Positions 1 to 11,100 of a stretch of 64,000 nucleotides of DNA are shown piece by piece. The stretch is from Protopterus annectens (lineage: Eukaryota; Chordata; Ceratodontiformes; Protopteridae), in assembly GCF_019279795.1 (NCBI RefSeq), contig NC_056748.1, positions 696,488,306 to 696,552,305 on the forward strand. Direction: 5' to 3'. The notes below the pieces were generated by a model. The model worked only from the letters and a program-made list of their open reading frames with translations. It searched no databases and was not told the DNA's origin. A program made the translations under genes and the position numbers. How positions within the stretch are numbered: the first letter of the stretch is position 1; the number at the start of each line of letters is the position of its first letter.

Positions 1-1
1 G

Positions 2-247
2 TTAAAAGACTGTGTAACATTTATTCACAAAACTCACGCTATTCGTCTGGCTACAGCCGTAAGGGCTCATTCCACTAGATCGGTAGCAACTTCTGCTGCC
101 TTCCATGCTAGAGCTTCTTTACATGACATTTGTGCAGCTGCAACTTGGGCTAGACCTCATACCTTCATCAAACATTACAAATTGGATTTGGCCTCCAGAG
201 GCAGAGCATTCTTTGGTTTAATGGTGCTCTGGAATGCCCTTCCATGA
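2..247 (+). pseudogene. Tyrosine recombinase C-terminus (DIRS family II)
   Basis: This open frame runs from the window edge to a stop at 245-247. It encodes the C-terminal part of a DIRS tyrosine recombinase, which integrates the circular DNA intermediate. The catalytic HSTR box (His-x-x-Arg) is visible about 30 residues in, followed by a TWARPHTFIKHYK segment carrying the second His and the nucleophile Tyr. It closely matches the recombinase end at 20929-21306. The visible part is undamaged. I call it partial because the N-terminus is outside the window and the rest of the element cannot be judged. Confidence 0.8.
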
Positions 248-292
248 GAGCCTCCCAGGAATAAAGGTAGCTGGGGACTCTGTCCCAGACAT

Positions 293-385
293 AAGGAATG
301 AACGAGGATTAACAATATCAGATAAAGAAGTTATGTCTTACCATAACGTTCCATCTGTATTGTTGATCCTTGTTCAGTCATTATG
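293..385 (+). repeat. DIRS internal complementary region
   Basis: The first half (about 293-324) should match the missing left terminus. The second half (325-385) is the reverse complement of the right end at 612-664. The junction lies near GATAAAGAAG. In DIRS elements this region is thought to template the circular DNA intermediate. Confidence 0.7.
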
Positions 386-705
386 ACACTCCCTCCTTCC
401 CCCTCCTGTGGCTTATTGTGGATCTCATCATCCGGTTCCGTTAGGTCCTTTGACTAGAGGTAGCCTCTACTTCTTTGACTTGCAAACTCAATCTGAGGTA
501 ACAGGGAGAGGGGAATTGTGGGTAAGAGTTTCGCTTGAGAGTTTGTGGCTGTCGCAAGCTTGGAAGATGGCCGGCTTGGTTCTGAGGTCGGAACTGATAA
601 CCTAGGCGTAATGACTGAATGAGGATCAACAACACAAACGGAATGTTATGGTAAGACATAACTTATACTCTCTACTCCTGCACTAACACTTCTTGACACT
701 AATGT

Positions 706-720
706 CCACAACTAACATCG
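706..720. repeat. Target-site duplication of L1 copy 1 (left)
   Basis: Pairs with 4318-4332, 13 of 15 positions identical. It directly abuts the poly(T) tract of the minus-strand L1, as target-primed reverse transcription predicts. Confidence 0.75.
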
Positions 721-964
721 TTTTTTTTTTTTTAACAAAAAACATCTTCATTAAATGATCACGTATCACACAGGCAAATCTTACATTTATAAATGAAAAA
801 CAAACACTAACACAACTTTAGTTACAAATATCATGCATCACAAACACCACTGAAACAACTGCAGTTGCAAACATTATATATCACTTATCTATCCGTTCAT
901 TGTCAGTTAAGCATTATATACTTAGTGTCATCCCTTTCCACTTTCTGTTGCCTGAGTTGTCCTG

Positions 965-2050
965 CTAAAAATTTTTGTGCACTAGAATTATAATAAAAAA
1001 AAAAAAAAAGTGCTTAACAGCAATCTTTTTAAACCCGTACAAATTATCAAGATAATCCCTTGTTTTCTGAGTAGCATTCTGCAGTTGCTCTTTTTCTTGT
1101 TCTGAGAGATTCACCCTATTTTGAAATACTTTAACATTTGCCAGTCCGTTTGAATAATTCCTACTACTACTTAACCATAATTCCGTATTCTTTATTTCCA
1201 CTCTAGATTTAAACTCCACCTTAATTTTATCCCACTCTCTAGATATATTTTCAGAATAAATTTCTATATTCTCTAAGAGCTCCTGAATTATTTCCAAAAC
1301 ACATTCCTTAAATTCCTCTCTTTTCAACAGATAAGTGGGAAAGCACCACTGTCTCATTTTTATTTCATTACCTTGTGTTTTTGTTTCAATTATTGGTGCA
1401 TGATCTGATATAGTCATTGGGTGCATTTCAAGACCCCCAACCAAATGCACATGTTCCCGTGAAATATAAATTCCATCCAGTCTTGCCCTTCCCCTGTATC
1501 CTAGAGAACGGTATGTAAATTCACTCCAAACACCTAGTACTGAATTCACATCTTCCATGCCAAAGATTTTCATAAATTTCTTCACAAATCTAGCCTCCTT
1601 TGTTATATTTTCCCCTCTACGCCCCCCCCCCATACACATCTTCACTGTTGCAAACCAAATTCCAGTCCACACCTATAGGTAATATTCCTTGCTGAAAGCT
1701 GATTATTTCTCCCAGAATATTCCCAAGCTCCATTACAGCAGTTTTAGGTGGAATATAATAAATACATGCCAGTGTAATCCTCCTCCTTTGCCAGCAGCCC
1801 CCAGTACAACACATCTTCCCTTACTGTCCCCTTTTTTCCCTTCTATCACTATTGAAGTTCCTCTTGCAATAATGTAAGTACTCCTCTTTCTCTTTGCCCC
1901 ACATATTCCATCAAATAACCATCCTGAAAGCATTTCATCAAATTCACATCTTCAGTTCTTTCCAGTTGTCTCCCCTGTAGCACAGCTATTTGCACTCTAC
2001 AATTTTGTATTTATTTGTAAGACCATCATTTTCTTATATAGTTATTACCA
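965..2050 (-). pseudogene. L1 ORF2 remnant: AP endonuclease domain, RT deleted
   Basis: Three overlapping frames on the minus strand (1933-1733, 1814-1617, 1672-965) together read as the C-terminal half of an L1-type apurinic endonuclease. Visible landmarks are a GVDWNLV segment (the G-D-x-N active-site strand with small changes), a RLDGIYIS strand and TISDHAPI, containing the conserved catalytic SDH. A highly charged linker typical of the region between endonuclease and reverse transcriptase follows. The frame ends in a poly(T)-derived tail near 1000. Frameshifts and the missing RT make it non-functional. Confidence 0.8.
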
Positions 2051-2807
2051 CCTTTATGTACAACTGCTTTTTTGTTAAATGTCTAGTTCCAACTTTTGTT
2101 ACGTGCAGATAATGCTTAGCAGGTTGGTCTTTTATACAGCTGCTTCTTGTCATACCCATTTGAGCCTATGTCACATCTTACAGAAATTTTTGTTTTACTG
2201 AAAGCCCTCAAACAATATACAATATACAACCCCATACTCCCTAAAACCTGTTAACTTAATAATATACATCTTTAAATGTTGAAGTTTTCCCTTCCTAAGA
2301 AGAACAAAAGTTCTAAACTGATAGCCACACAGACAGGCTAGAGTTAACCAAAAAGAAACGTTAGTCATGCTAAGACACATGGTACAACCTGTGTTTATTT
2401 AGCAGAAAAAAGCCTTATAACATTCAATATTCTTTTTCATTCACATACTTTGTAATAAACTTGTTACTGGAAAAAGCCTAGGGACTTTAACCCAGTCATT
2501 TCCCTATGCAGCATGAGAAAAGGCACACTGATTTTTCTTTTGTCATGCTCTCATAACCAGACCTTTGCAGTACTTACATGTCTTAAAACTGAACAAGGAA
2601 AAAGAGAAGAAAGGAGAAAAAGAAAAAAACAAAAACACCTGTTTATATTAGTATCTCTGTTACATTAAAAAAAATGAGATAACTACTTCATATCTTACAA
2701 AGAAAGTCATGCAACATATAAATAGTACCATTAAGAAAAATGGAAAATGTTTTACTTGCAGTTAACTTTCTCTCTTCTCTTCCCCGCTCTGAATTAGTTC
2801 TTCAAAG

Positions 2808-3131
2808 ATTAATGACATGAAGTGGGGCATATGATTTAGAGTCCCCTACAAGTTTAACAAAGTCCACAAAAATCCAATATTCCCAAATCCTCTTGTTCTG
2901 CTATGTATTCACAAGTATAATTCTTGCTATTTAATACCACATTTGTCAATTTCCAAGTTACTGATTTTTATTCTCTGAACATTAATAACATGAAGCAGGG
3001 CTTATGCTTTAAAGTCTCCTACAAGTTTAACAAAGTCCAAGGAAGTCCAATATTTTCAGATTTCCTTGTTCTGTCATGTTTCACAATATTGTTTTATCAT
3101 CCCATATTTGCCAATTTCCAAGTGACTAACT
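2808..3131. repeat. 173-bp tandem duplication in the L1 inter-ORF region
   Basis: Units start at 2808 and 2981 with ATTAATGACATGAAG and ATTAATAACATGAAG. They stay alignable to about 3131 and share a CCTACAAGTTTAACAAAGTC block. L1 copy 3 has one recognisable counterpart (around 47930-48140, split by the TA tract), so the doubling may be specific to copy 1 or its subfamily. Confidence 0.7.
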
Positions 3132-3446
3132 TAATCCTGTTCACTCCATCTCCCAAATCCTGTCTCGGTTTCATTTCCAACATATTCTTGATTCTTCTAG
3201 TTGACTCTTGTCTTTTGTCTTCTCGCAAGCATTTTCCTTTGAAACAATGGAAAAGATTTCACAGGCTGTCTCTCTCTGTCATCCTTGTCACCAGAAGAAC
3301 ATGAAGCAGAACCACCTTCTGTTTCACAGCTCACCCTTTGTTGGACAAACGTTTGTATTTTCACTTTAGCATGTACTGCATCAAAAATGATTTTGCCCCT
3401 CCAGGGAAAAACACTTTAAAGATGGCTGGGTACAGCAGTTTGAATC

Positions 3447-4175
3447 TCATGCCTGCTTCTCGACATTCCCTAAATAATGGAATTTATTTACTCCTCTTCT
3501 GCCTGGTGTACAATGAGTAGTTATTCTCCACACTCTACTGTCTCTGACTTTTAGCACTTTGTCCTTATGCCACAGTTTTGTCAGAATCAACTCCTTCTGT
3601 CGATAAGGCTGCATCTTTACAATTAAATGTCTAGGTTGTTTTCTAGTAACCAGATTTGGAGCATACACATGATGAGCCCTTTCAGTTAACAATTCCTGTT
3701 GTGGAATACCAGTCTAGTTGCTTACTTGCACTTTCATAAAATTAATACAGTCTGTTCCTTCCAGCTTCTCTTGTACAGCACAAAATCTCAAGTTTTCCTA
3801 TGTGCTCTGTCCTCCAATTCTATTTTTTTTTAAACATCTCTTCTTGTGCAGTCTTATATTCAGCCAGCCTTTTCTTCACTTCAACCTCTGAGTTTTGCAG
3901 TTCTGTCACTTTATCTGAACATCTGTTTAAAGCTTCTTCCATTTTTTTAGCTTTTTATTGTTTGTGCTGATATACTCCATCAGTGTTTGGTTTATTTCAA
4001 CAAAGTATGTGTGCAACTGCTTTATACTTTCCTCTAGGTTACTGGAAGTCATGTCTAGGACTTGTACTGCTTCTTGTTCAACAGCTGCAATACTTATCAG
4101 AATCTGTTTTTTTTCCCCCTTACCTTTTGTAGCCGATTTTCCTCCAGGTCCTTTATACTGCTTTTTTCCCAGCAT
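3447..4175 (-). pseudogene. L1 ORF1 remnant (nucleic-acid-binding protein)
   Basis: The start codon at 4175 opens an 82-residue frame with a basic, Gly/Lys-rich N-terminus followed by a hydrophilic stretch of coiled-coil character. After frame breaks, 3692-3447 reads as the ORF1 core, including PRHLIVKMQPYRQKELIL, matching the conserved RNA-binding core of L1 ORF1 proteins. ORF1p coats L1 RNA and acts as a chaperone. The related L1 copy 3 carries the same coiled-coil/core region at 47059-47500. Several frameshifts mean no protein is made. Confidence 0.7.
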
Positions 4176-4317
4176 CCAGGCAGTAGACTTACTAGCCAGT
4201 TACTGAAATTTACCCAGAAATCTAGGTCTACTGGCTTTCACTGCTAAGTTTCTGTATTCAGACTGGGAGAGCCAGAATTAAGCTGCTACTCGATGTGCAG
4301 CCATCATGGAAGCCCCT

Positions 4318-4332
4318 CCACGACTAACATTG
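4318..4332. repeat. Target-site duplication of L1 copy 1 (right)
   Basis: Partner of 706-720. It marks the 5' end of the L1 at about 4317. The A/G and C/T differences fit age-related decay. Confidence 0.75.
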
Positions 4333-4429
4333 TTACACTTTTAACTTCTCTACCTCCTAAAGGGTACATTACTCTAATACAACTTAAATATCTTAACTAA
4401 CACAACTTAATACAGGTATCTATATACTT

Positions 4430-4742
4430 ATTCATAGGTTCATAGACATGCATCTCAAATCTCTGCCAAGTCCTGTTACCCTTGATAAGTGTAAGCAGTG
4501 GTGTGGGAGATGAACCATTTACAGGCTGTTTGAATCTGTTAGTGTAACAGGTGCCAAAAAGGGATGAATTTCCTGTTCCCCACCTAAGTGTCCAAGTTAA
4601 TCTTGAATTGGGCTATGAGGAACGCTGCTTCACATGAATGGGTAGCCTGTTCCAGAGAAGGGATAGTCTCTGGGATACAATACCTGTATTTCCAGCAGGT
4701 CTTATTTATATCACAGGCAAGGTTTAAAAGCCTTTAAAACAG
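4430..4742 (-). mobile_element. CR1-like LINE 3' fragment
   Basis: A minus-strand fragment whose 3' end at 4430 carries the short repeated tail motif (reverse complement CTATGAACCTATGA) also seen at the 3' end of the CR1 copy at 8870. The stretch around 4640-4720 aligns with 9110-9180 of that copy. It lies head-to-head against the plus-strand CR1 starting near 4745. No intact frame remains. Confidence 0.65.
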
Positions 4743-4859
4743 GTAATTCTGATACGGTTTGTTTTGCAGATATGCATGAGGTACTTTGGACAATGACTTG
4801 TATGACTGGCATAGATATCCCCTGAACAGGGGAACTCACTCGAGACACTCCTTAAAATG

Positions 4860-5507
4860 GAGAGCATCGACATCTGTGCAGTGACAGAGACCTGGTTCAA
4901 AGCTCCAGAGAGCACCCCTGCATTACGAGGCTATAATTCATACCACACCATTCGGCCACCTAACCCGGACTGAAACACTAAATATGGAGGCGTGTCCATA
5001 TTCATTAAGGATATCCACACCTCCAAGCTAGTTGCTCAGCATAATGCATCTGAGATTATCCAAGTTTAACTAACTCTGGGCAAGACTGCAATCCAGACTG
5101 TAGCTTGCTACAGACCCCCCACCATGCCCCAGGATTCCCACTCCTCTTTTCTTGATACAGTGGAAAATATTAGGGTACAACCCAACACCCTAATAATGGG
5201 TGATTTCAAGTACACCACCATTAACTGGGAAAACTACTCATGTACTAACTCCTTTGCTCAATGTTTTCTGGAATTCATAAATTCCAATGCCTTGGATCAA
5301 CTTATCCACACCCCCACCAGGGGCAGCAATATCCTAGACCTGGCCATCACCAACATGGGCGACCGGTGTTCCACACCAGAGGTCAATTCCTCATTGATCA
5401 GATCTGACCACAAGCTAATCACCCTAGACATCCACATCTCGCCTCCACCCCCTATTAGGGAAACAACCATAAAAAAAATTCTCCAAAGCCAACTTCATAC
5501 TTCTTAA
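4860..5507 (+). pseudogene. CR1 AP-type endonuclease remnant
   Basis: Conceptual translation from 4867 gives DICAVTETWF, the N-terminal endonuclease motif with the catalytic Glu. After in-frame stops a 127-residue open stretch (5124-5507) carries IMGDFKYTTINWE (the G-D-F-x strand, with the usual Asn changed), ILDLAITN and SDHKLITLDI with the catalytic SDH. This domain nicks target DNA to start target-primed reverse transcription. Stops near 4972 and 5068 and the changed active-site residue mark a dead copy. Confidence 0.75.
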
Positions 5508-5514
5508 GACAGAA

Positions 5515-7340
5515 GTGGCAAACTTCACGACATCCATGCAGATGGACAATAGAGGTATGACTGCTGAATCCTACACAAATGCACTTTATAAGCACTTACA
5601 CGAGCGCATGGATCGTGCTATCCTCCAAAAAAAAAGGAAGCCAATCTGGTTGTCTTCTGCCATAAACAAACTCTACAACAGAAGAAAGAAACTGTTGCAA
5701 AAAATAGTAAAAATCCCATGACTGCAGGAACTCCCTGGTCAGCCTCAGTAAGAAGCTGAGATCCCTCATAAAATCCTCCAAAGCTAGTTATGAAAACAAA
5801 ATCGCCACTGATTCTAAAGACAACCACAAAGCATTCTATAGCTATGTCAAGAATCTCAATGGCAACACTCAGATCTGCTCTGAGTTACAGCACAATGGCA
5901 CTAAACATACAGAACCAACAGATATTGCCAACATCCTGGCAGATAGGTTCAGTGCTAACTTTACCCCCCTAAATGGCCCATCTCTGTACTGGAAGAATGC
6001 AAAGTTCCTGTAATCACGGCTGCATAGGTAAAAAACCTCACTCTCCAAAGCCAAGAACACAGCATCCATGGGACCTGACAATATCCCAGGCTGCCTTCTA
6101 CATGAACTACAGAATGAACTAGCACCCCACCTAAGTACCATGTTCAGTCATAGCCTCACCTCAGGCTTTGTGCCCACTGAATGGCGCACCACGACGGTTA
6201 TCCCACTCCACAAAGGGGGAGCCATGACAGACCCGGGGATCTACCGCCCCATTAGCCTGGACTGCAAGGCCATGGAACGTATCATCATGGAACTCATAAA
6301 CAAAGACATTGGAGATCTCCAACCTCTGGACCCCACACAGTTCGGGTTTGTAAATGGCAGATCATGTCTCCTAAACCTGACAGACTTCTTTGAAGCAGTC
6401 ACCAAAGCCATAGATGAGGGTAAGGTGGTTCACACAGCCTATCTAGATCTCGCCAAGGCGTTCGACACCATCCCCCACTCTGGAATTATAAATAAACTCA
6501 CTAAACTAGGTATAAATCCCTATGTCACAAGATGGGTTGCCAACTGGCTTACTGACAGAACCCACACTGTGAAAATAGCAGATTCCAAATCAGACTTCAG
6601 ACCAGTGACAAGTGGAGTACCACAGGGTTCAGTCCTGGGTCCTCTCCTATTTGGTATCTACTTCTCTGAAGTACAGGCTAACACAGACGATCTTTGACTA
6701 ACTAAGTTCGCAGATAACTGCAAACTAGGAGCATAATCGAAACTCCTAACGATGTGGACGTCCTACAAAAGGGCCTCACTGAGACAGATGTCTGGTGTTA
6801 AAGCCATGGCCTCAAGCTCACTGCCAAAAAGTGCACTGTCATCCCCTTTGGTGAAAACTCTGTACCCATGAACTACCTCATAGGTGGTAGTCTACTTAAC
6901 ACCAAAAGTGTGATAAGAGACCTTGGGACACAGGTGGACAGTAGTCTTTCCTTTGATAATCACATTGTCACAGTGGTCAGGAAGTCCTTCTACGTGGCAC
7001 ACCTCACCACAAAAGGTTTCTCATCCAGAAAAAAAAGAGGTCATTGTTCCCCTCTACTCATCACTCATTAGATCCATTATAGAGTACAACGCCCCTTTTG
7101 GTATGCACCTCACAAGACATCTACAACAACTGGAAAGGCCGCAGAAATACCACACAAAGAGGATTACTGGCCTAAACAGATGCCCTACGCAGACCGTCTC
7201 AAAACCTTCAGCTTTACTCCGGCTCATATCGCCTACCCAGAGGCAATCTCTGCCTAACATACAAAGCTATGTCAAACCCAGAGCTGTTGGACATGTTCCA
7301 CTTAAAGAAATTCCAATCCCTCTGAGCTACACGCTCTAGG
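5515..7340 (+). pseudogene. CR1 reverse transcriptase remnant
   Basis: A linker (5515-5721) precedes the RT, whose longest open stretch is 209 residues (6068-6697). Visible motifs in order are MGPDNIPGCLLHEL, TTVIPLHKGG, FGFVNGRSCLLNL, AYLDLAKAFDTIPH (catalytic Asp in motif A), and SGVPQGSVLGPLLF (motif B). The motif C strand (TKFADNCKL in conceptual reading) follows a stop at 6696 and has ADN in place of ADD. The C-terminal part continues in other frames to 7340. This is a CR1/jockey-type RT with multiple breaks. Confidence 0.8.
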
Positions 7341-7689
7341 GACCTAAACCTTGTCACCACAATAAACAGAACATGCTGGAGGGATAGATTCCTGTCCCAG
7401 AGACTTCCCCATACTCTGGAACAGACTACCTATCTATGTCAAACAGAGCTCCTCATTAGCACTCTTCAAGAAAAATCTTGATGATTGGATGGGAGATAGG
7501 AAATTCACCTAGGGGATCACTTCTGTGGCTCTGCTTGACAGGGGCACAGGAAAATAATTTTCTTGGGTGGCAAAAGCCAGGGTACCTTTTTGGTGAGGCT
7601 TATATAGGCCCTAGGGCCAATAGCCTAGTACCTACTTATGAACAGCCGGTAGAAGGCAGAATACAACGATAGGGTCTTGAGGTGGTCTG

Positions 7690-8512
7690 CACAGGATATG
7701 TTACTTACATTTGTTGGATGTGCATGGTTAGGTACTTACCAAAGGAGGCACTGTACTCAATAACAGGTCTGAGGAATGCTGAATACAGTGGAACAATGAT
7801 CTCCTTGGACCTAAATGCCATACCTTTGTTTATAAGTTGTACAACATAGAATGATTTCCTCACTACTGTAGACATCTGATGGTCAAAGGCTAAACAACTT
7901 GTGTCCTCAAGTCCCTGACTACTGGGTCTACTCTTACGGGTGTTGTCAATATGACAGTTACCAAAGGTGGATGACTTCTCGAAGGATATTATTATAAATT
8001 TCTTGGCATTTAGTTTTAGTCCATGGCTCTGACACGTTACTTGCCTATGTCAGCTCTTCCTGGGGAACATTTGTGTTGGTGGGATTTCTGTGACTGCTCC
8101 TAATTTGCAATCATCTGCAAATTTAGTCAGCCAGAAGCCCTTGACTTCAGAGAAGTAAATGTCAAAAAGAAGAGGTCCCAGGACTAATCCCTAAGTGACG
8201 CCACTTGTGACTGGCTTCTTTGTAGAGGTGAATTCCCCAATTCTAATTTTCAGGGTCCTGTCTGTGAGCCAACTGGCTATCCAGTGGGTGACACAAGGGT
8301 TTATAATCAACCTCAAGTTTGTCAACAATGCCCAAGTGGGGTATTGTGTCAAATGCCTTGGCCTGGTCAAGGAAGGCAGTGTGAATTGTTTTGCCCTCAT
8401 CCACTGCTTTAGTGAACTTCTCAAAGATGTCTACTAGGTTCAGAATGACCTGCCCTTGATGAAACCAAACTGGGTTGGGTCCAGGATCTGTAGGTGTTTG
8501 TATATATTCCAT
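7690..8512 (-). mobile_element. CR1-like LINE internal fragment
   Basis: A minus-strand fragment covering part of the RT. 7740-7830 aligns with 9410-9500 of the larger CR1 copy. The frames at 8512-8243 and 8424-8191 encode a degenerate motif A (FLDQAKAFDTIPH) and a TSGVT remnant of motif B. It lacks both ends and is riddled with stops. It follows the 3' end of CR1-A after about 35 bp. Confidence 0.7.
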
Positions 8513-8790
8513 TTTAACAGCTTATTGTGATTGTATTTCTGTTAATATTTTATATCAGTATGAATGTATTTTATTTGATATTTTATGTAACGTGAACCAG
8601 TTCAGTAAGCTACTGTTTATAATTTTATAATACTGCATTATCAGGGATGACATTAGTGTTTAATTTACATTCTATTTTGTATTATATAATGTACCAATGG
8701 AGCTTTTCACCTAGGCCTCTGCTGAAAAGGGGTTCTACACCCAATTGGACTTCCCCGGTCAACAAATGAAAATAAAGTGAAACTGAAAAT
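8513..8790 (+). mobile_element. AT-rich block ending in a SINE/LINE 3' tail
   Basis: Bases 8705-8790 match the 3' tail of the SINEs at 50175 and 52573: CCTCTGCTGAAAA, then TTCCCCGGTCAACAAATG, then an A-rich end. There is no tRNA-like head or V-core upstream, only about 190 bp of AT-rich sequence. It is either a 5'-truncated SINE or the 3' end of the partner LINE whose tail the SINE shares. Confidence 0.55.
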
Positions 8791-8869
8791 CATTTGTTTC
8801 TTCAGTTTAGTGGCTAATCAACAGAGTACTATAAGCAAACAAAGTGTGAAATTGCATTGCATTTGGTTC

Positions 8870-11100
8870 ATAGGTTCATACTAGGCTATCTGCCCTAGGG
8901 CATTTATAAGCCAAGCCAGAATGTGTTTGGCTTTCGCCACCCATTTTAAATTAATTTTGCTATGCCCTTTTTCGAGGTTAGTATACTGTGCCTCTGTCTA
9001 ACAGTGACACAGAAGTGATACCCGGGGTAAACCTATGATCTCCCATCCACTCATCAAGACTCCTCTTGAAGAGAATCAATGAGGGACTCTGCCTAACCTG
9101 GACTGGGATTTTATTCCAGAGTGAAGGGAGCCTCTGGGTTATGAATCTGTCCCTCCAGCATGTCCTATTTATTTCAGTGCTGAGGTTCAAGTCTCTCGAG
9201 CATGTAGCTCGATGGGATTTGGATTTTTTGAGGTGCAGCATGTCCCTTCATTCCGGGTTGGACATGGCTTTATACGTCAGGCACAGATTGCCTCTGAGCA
9301 GGCGGTATGCCACTGAGTAGAGCTGGAGTTTCTTTAACCAGGCAGCATATGGCATCTGTTTGAGCCCTTTGATCCTCTTGGTGAGGTACTTTTGGGGTCT
9401 TTCCAGTTGCTGCAGGTGTTTGGTAAGGTACATCCCAAAAGGGGCATTGTACTCAATTATGGGCCTGATGAGGGATGAGTAAAGAGGCACGATGACCTCC
9501 CTTAATCTAGATGTGAATCCCTTCATGATTAGGTGGGCTATATAAAATGTTTTTCTAACCACTTTGGCCACGTGGTTGTCAAATGAGAGATTGCTATCAA
9601 CTTGGGTCCCCAGGTCCCTAATTACTTCTTCTGTACTTAATGGATTACCACCTATGTGGTAATTTGTGGGCATTTTGTTTTTGCCAAAGGGGATGACTAT
9701 ACACTTTTGGCGTTTAGCTTGAGGCCATGGCTCTGGCACCAGTTGTCTGTTTCTATGAGGCCCTTTTGGAGGATGCTTGTGTCGGCTGGAGAGTCGATTA
9801 TGGCGCCCAGTTTGCAGTCATCTGCGAACTTGGTCAGCCACAGTCCTTCCGTGTTGGCCTGTACCTCCGAGAAATATATACCAAACAAGAGAGGTCCCAG
9901 GACTGAGCCTTGTGGGACGCCACTTGTAACTGGTTTGGAGTCTGACATGGCTCCAGCTATTCTAACCATGTGGGTTCTGTCCTTGAGCCAGTTTGCAACC
10001 CATCTAGTGACATAGGGGTTTATATTTAAGCTGGTGAGCTTATCTATAATGCCCGAGTGGGGTATTGTGTCGAAGGCTTTTGCGAGGTCCAGATAGGCTG
10101 TGTGGACCACCTTCCCTTCGTCAATGGCCTTGGTGACTGTTTCAAAGAAGTCAACCAGGTTTAAGAGGCAGGATCTGCCCTTAACAAAGCCAAACCGGGT
10201 AGGATCCAGTGTCTGTAGGTCCCCAATATCTTTATTTATGAGGTCCATGATGATCCTTTCCATAGCTTTGCAGACCAAGCTAGTCAGGCTTATGGGGCGA
10301 TAGTTTCCAGGGTCCGTTGAGGCACCACCTTTGTGGAGAGGGACCACTGTTGCTGTCGCCACTCTTTGGGTACATATCCTGTAGTAAGGCTGAGATTGAA
10401 CAGTAGTTTTATGTTTGGGTTTAGCTCTTCTTGGAGTTCATGTAGGGCGCAGCCTGGGACACCGTCTGGTCCCATTGATGCTGTGTTTTTGCTTTGGAGA
10501 GGGTGGCTCCCACCTGAGCATCTGAGATGTCAGGGGCAGCACTCTGCTGGGATAGATATTTGCCCTTTTGGTGGGGAGTTTGCGCTGAACCTGTCAGCTA
10601 GGATGTTGGCAATGTCTGTGGGTTCGTGTATTTTTGTCATTTTGGACTAATTCTGAGCATACCTGGGAATTCCCACCCAGGTTCCTAACATAACTAAAGA
10701 AAGCCTTGTGATTATCCTTAGTGTCCTGTGCAATTTTTCTCTCGAAGCTGGCCTTTGACGATTTTATGAGTGCCCTTAGTTTTTTGCTAATACTGATCAG
10801 AGATGCCTTCCCTTTTTGGGATTTTGCTCTATCATGTAGTAGCTTCCTCCTTCTTTTGTATAGTTTGTTTATGGCTGGGGTCCACCAGACAGGTCGTCTG
10901 CCTTTGGAGGATTGGGTCTTGGTTTTATTTGGGATTGCATGATCCATGCATTCCTGAAGGTGTTCATAGAATGCATTTATAAAGGATTCTGCGGTCTGGG
11001 CTGTATTTTCCACAGGCCCGGGGGCTTTGAAGGATTCCACCTCGGTTTTGAGGAGTGTGAAATTTGCTTTAGAGAAGCTATTTTGGTCAGTTATTTATTT
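8870..11100 (-). mobile_element. CR1-like LINE, minus copy (CR1-B)
   Basis: A minus-strand copy from about 11100 (5'-truncated just after the endonuclease) to a 3' end at 8870-8885 with the repeated tail TATGAACCTATGAACC. It is the best-preserved CR1 here and serves as reference for the fragments at 4430, 7690, 19140 and 40375. Confidence 0.85.
8978..11040 (-). pseudogene. CR1 reverse transcriptase, lightly broken
   Basis: Successive frames 11040-10594, 10475-10290, 10362-9697, 9739-9248 and 9241-8978 form one RT with about four frameshifts. Motifs visible in order: KGRRPVWWTPAINKLYKRRR linker, MGPDGVPGCALHELQ, VVPLHKGGASTDPGNYRPIS, AYLDLAKAFDTIPHSG (motif A), SGVPQGSVLGPLLFGIYF (motif B) and TKFADDCKLGAI (motif C, both catalytic Asp present). 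The C-terminal RLREVIVPLYSSLIRPIIEY segment and a Trp-containing tail follow. The enzyme reverse-transcribes CR1 RNA at the nick. The catalytic residues survive, so this copy is younger than CR1-A, but it cannot be translated through. Confidence 0.85.

Larger units (their letters stand above)
1..664 (+). mobile_element. DIRS family II retrotransposon, 3' end only
   Basis: The window opens inside a tyrosine-recombinase retrotransposon read on the plus strand. It holds the end of the recombinase frame, an internal complementary region (about 293-385) and the right terminal repeat ending near 664. The last bases (about 612-664) are the reverse complement of 325-380, as expected for DIRS elements, where the internal region joins both ends. 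The terminal motif is close to that of the element at 20424-27197 (both have GAAGTTATG followed by a CCATAAC motif) but is not identical, so this is a relative within the same family. The 5' part lies outside the window. Confidence 0.85.
721..4317 (-). mobile_element. L1-like LINE, copy 1, internally deleted
   Basis: A minus-strand L1-like element. It begins near 4317 with an untranslated leader, then ORF1 (4175 to about 3447), a long inter-ORF region, and the endonuclease part of ORF2 (about 2050-1010). The sequence then jumps from early ORF2 to a 3' UTR like those ending at 58096 and 60180, and stops at a T14 run (721-734), the poly(A) tail. Almost the whole reverse transcriptase is missing. 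Flanks 706-720 and 4318-4332 are 15-bp direct repeats with two mismatches (CCACAACTAACATCG versus CCACGACTAACATTG), a decayed TSD, so both ends are original and the deletion is internal. Confidence 0.85.
4745..7655 (+). mobile_element. CR1-like LINE, plus copy (CR1-A)
   Basis: A jockey/CR1-group non-LTR retrotransposon with endonuclease (about 4860-5507) and reverse transcriptase (about 6068-7340), ending near 7655 in a CTAGTACCTACTTATGAAC tail related to the CR1 copy at 8870-11100. The two copies match throughout the RT and 3' region but lie in opposite orientation. The 5' end is probably truncated. Stops and frameshifts are spread along the copy. Confidence 0.8.

Noticed and set aside
4430-7655. 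Twin-priming inversion of a single CR1
   Set aside because: Both the minus fragment and the plus copy contain a 3' end, whereas twin priming inverts only the 5' part of one copy.
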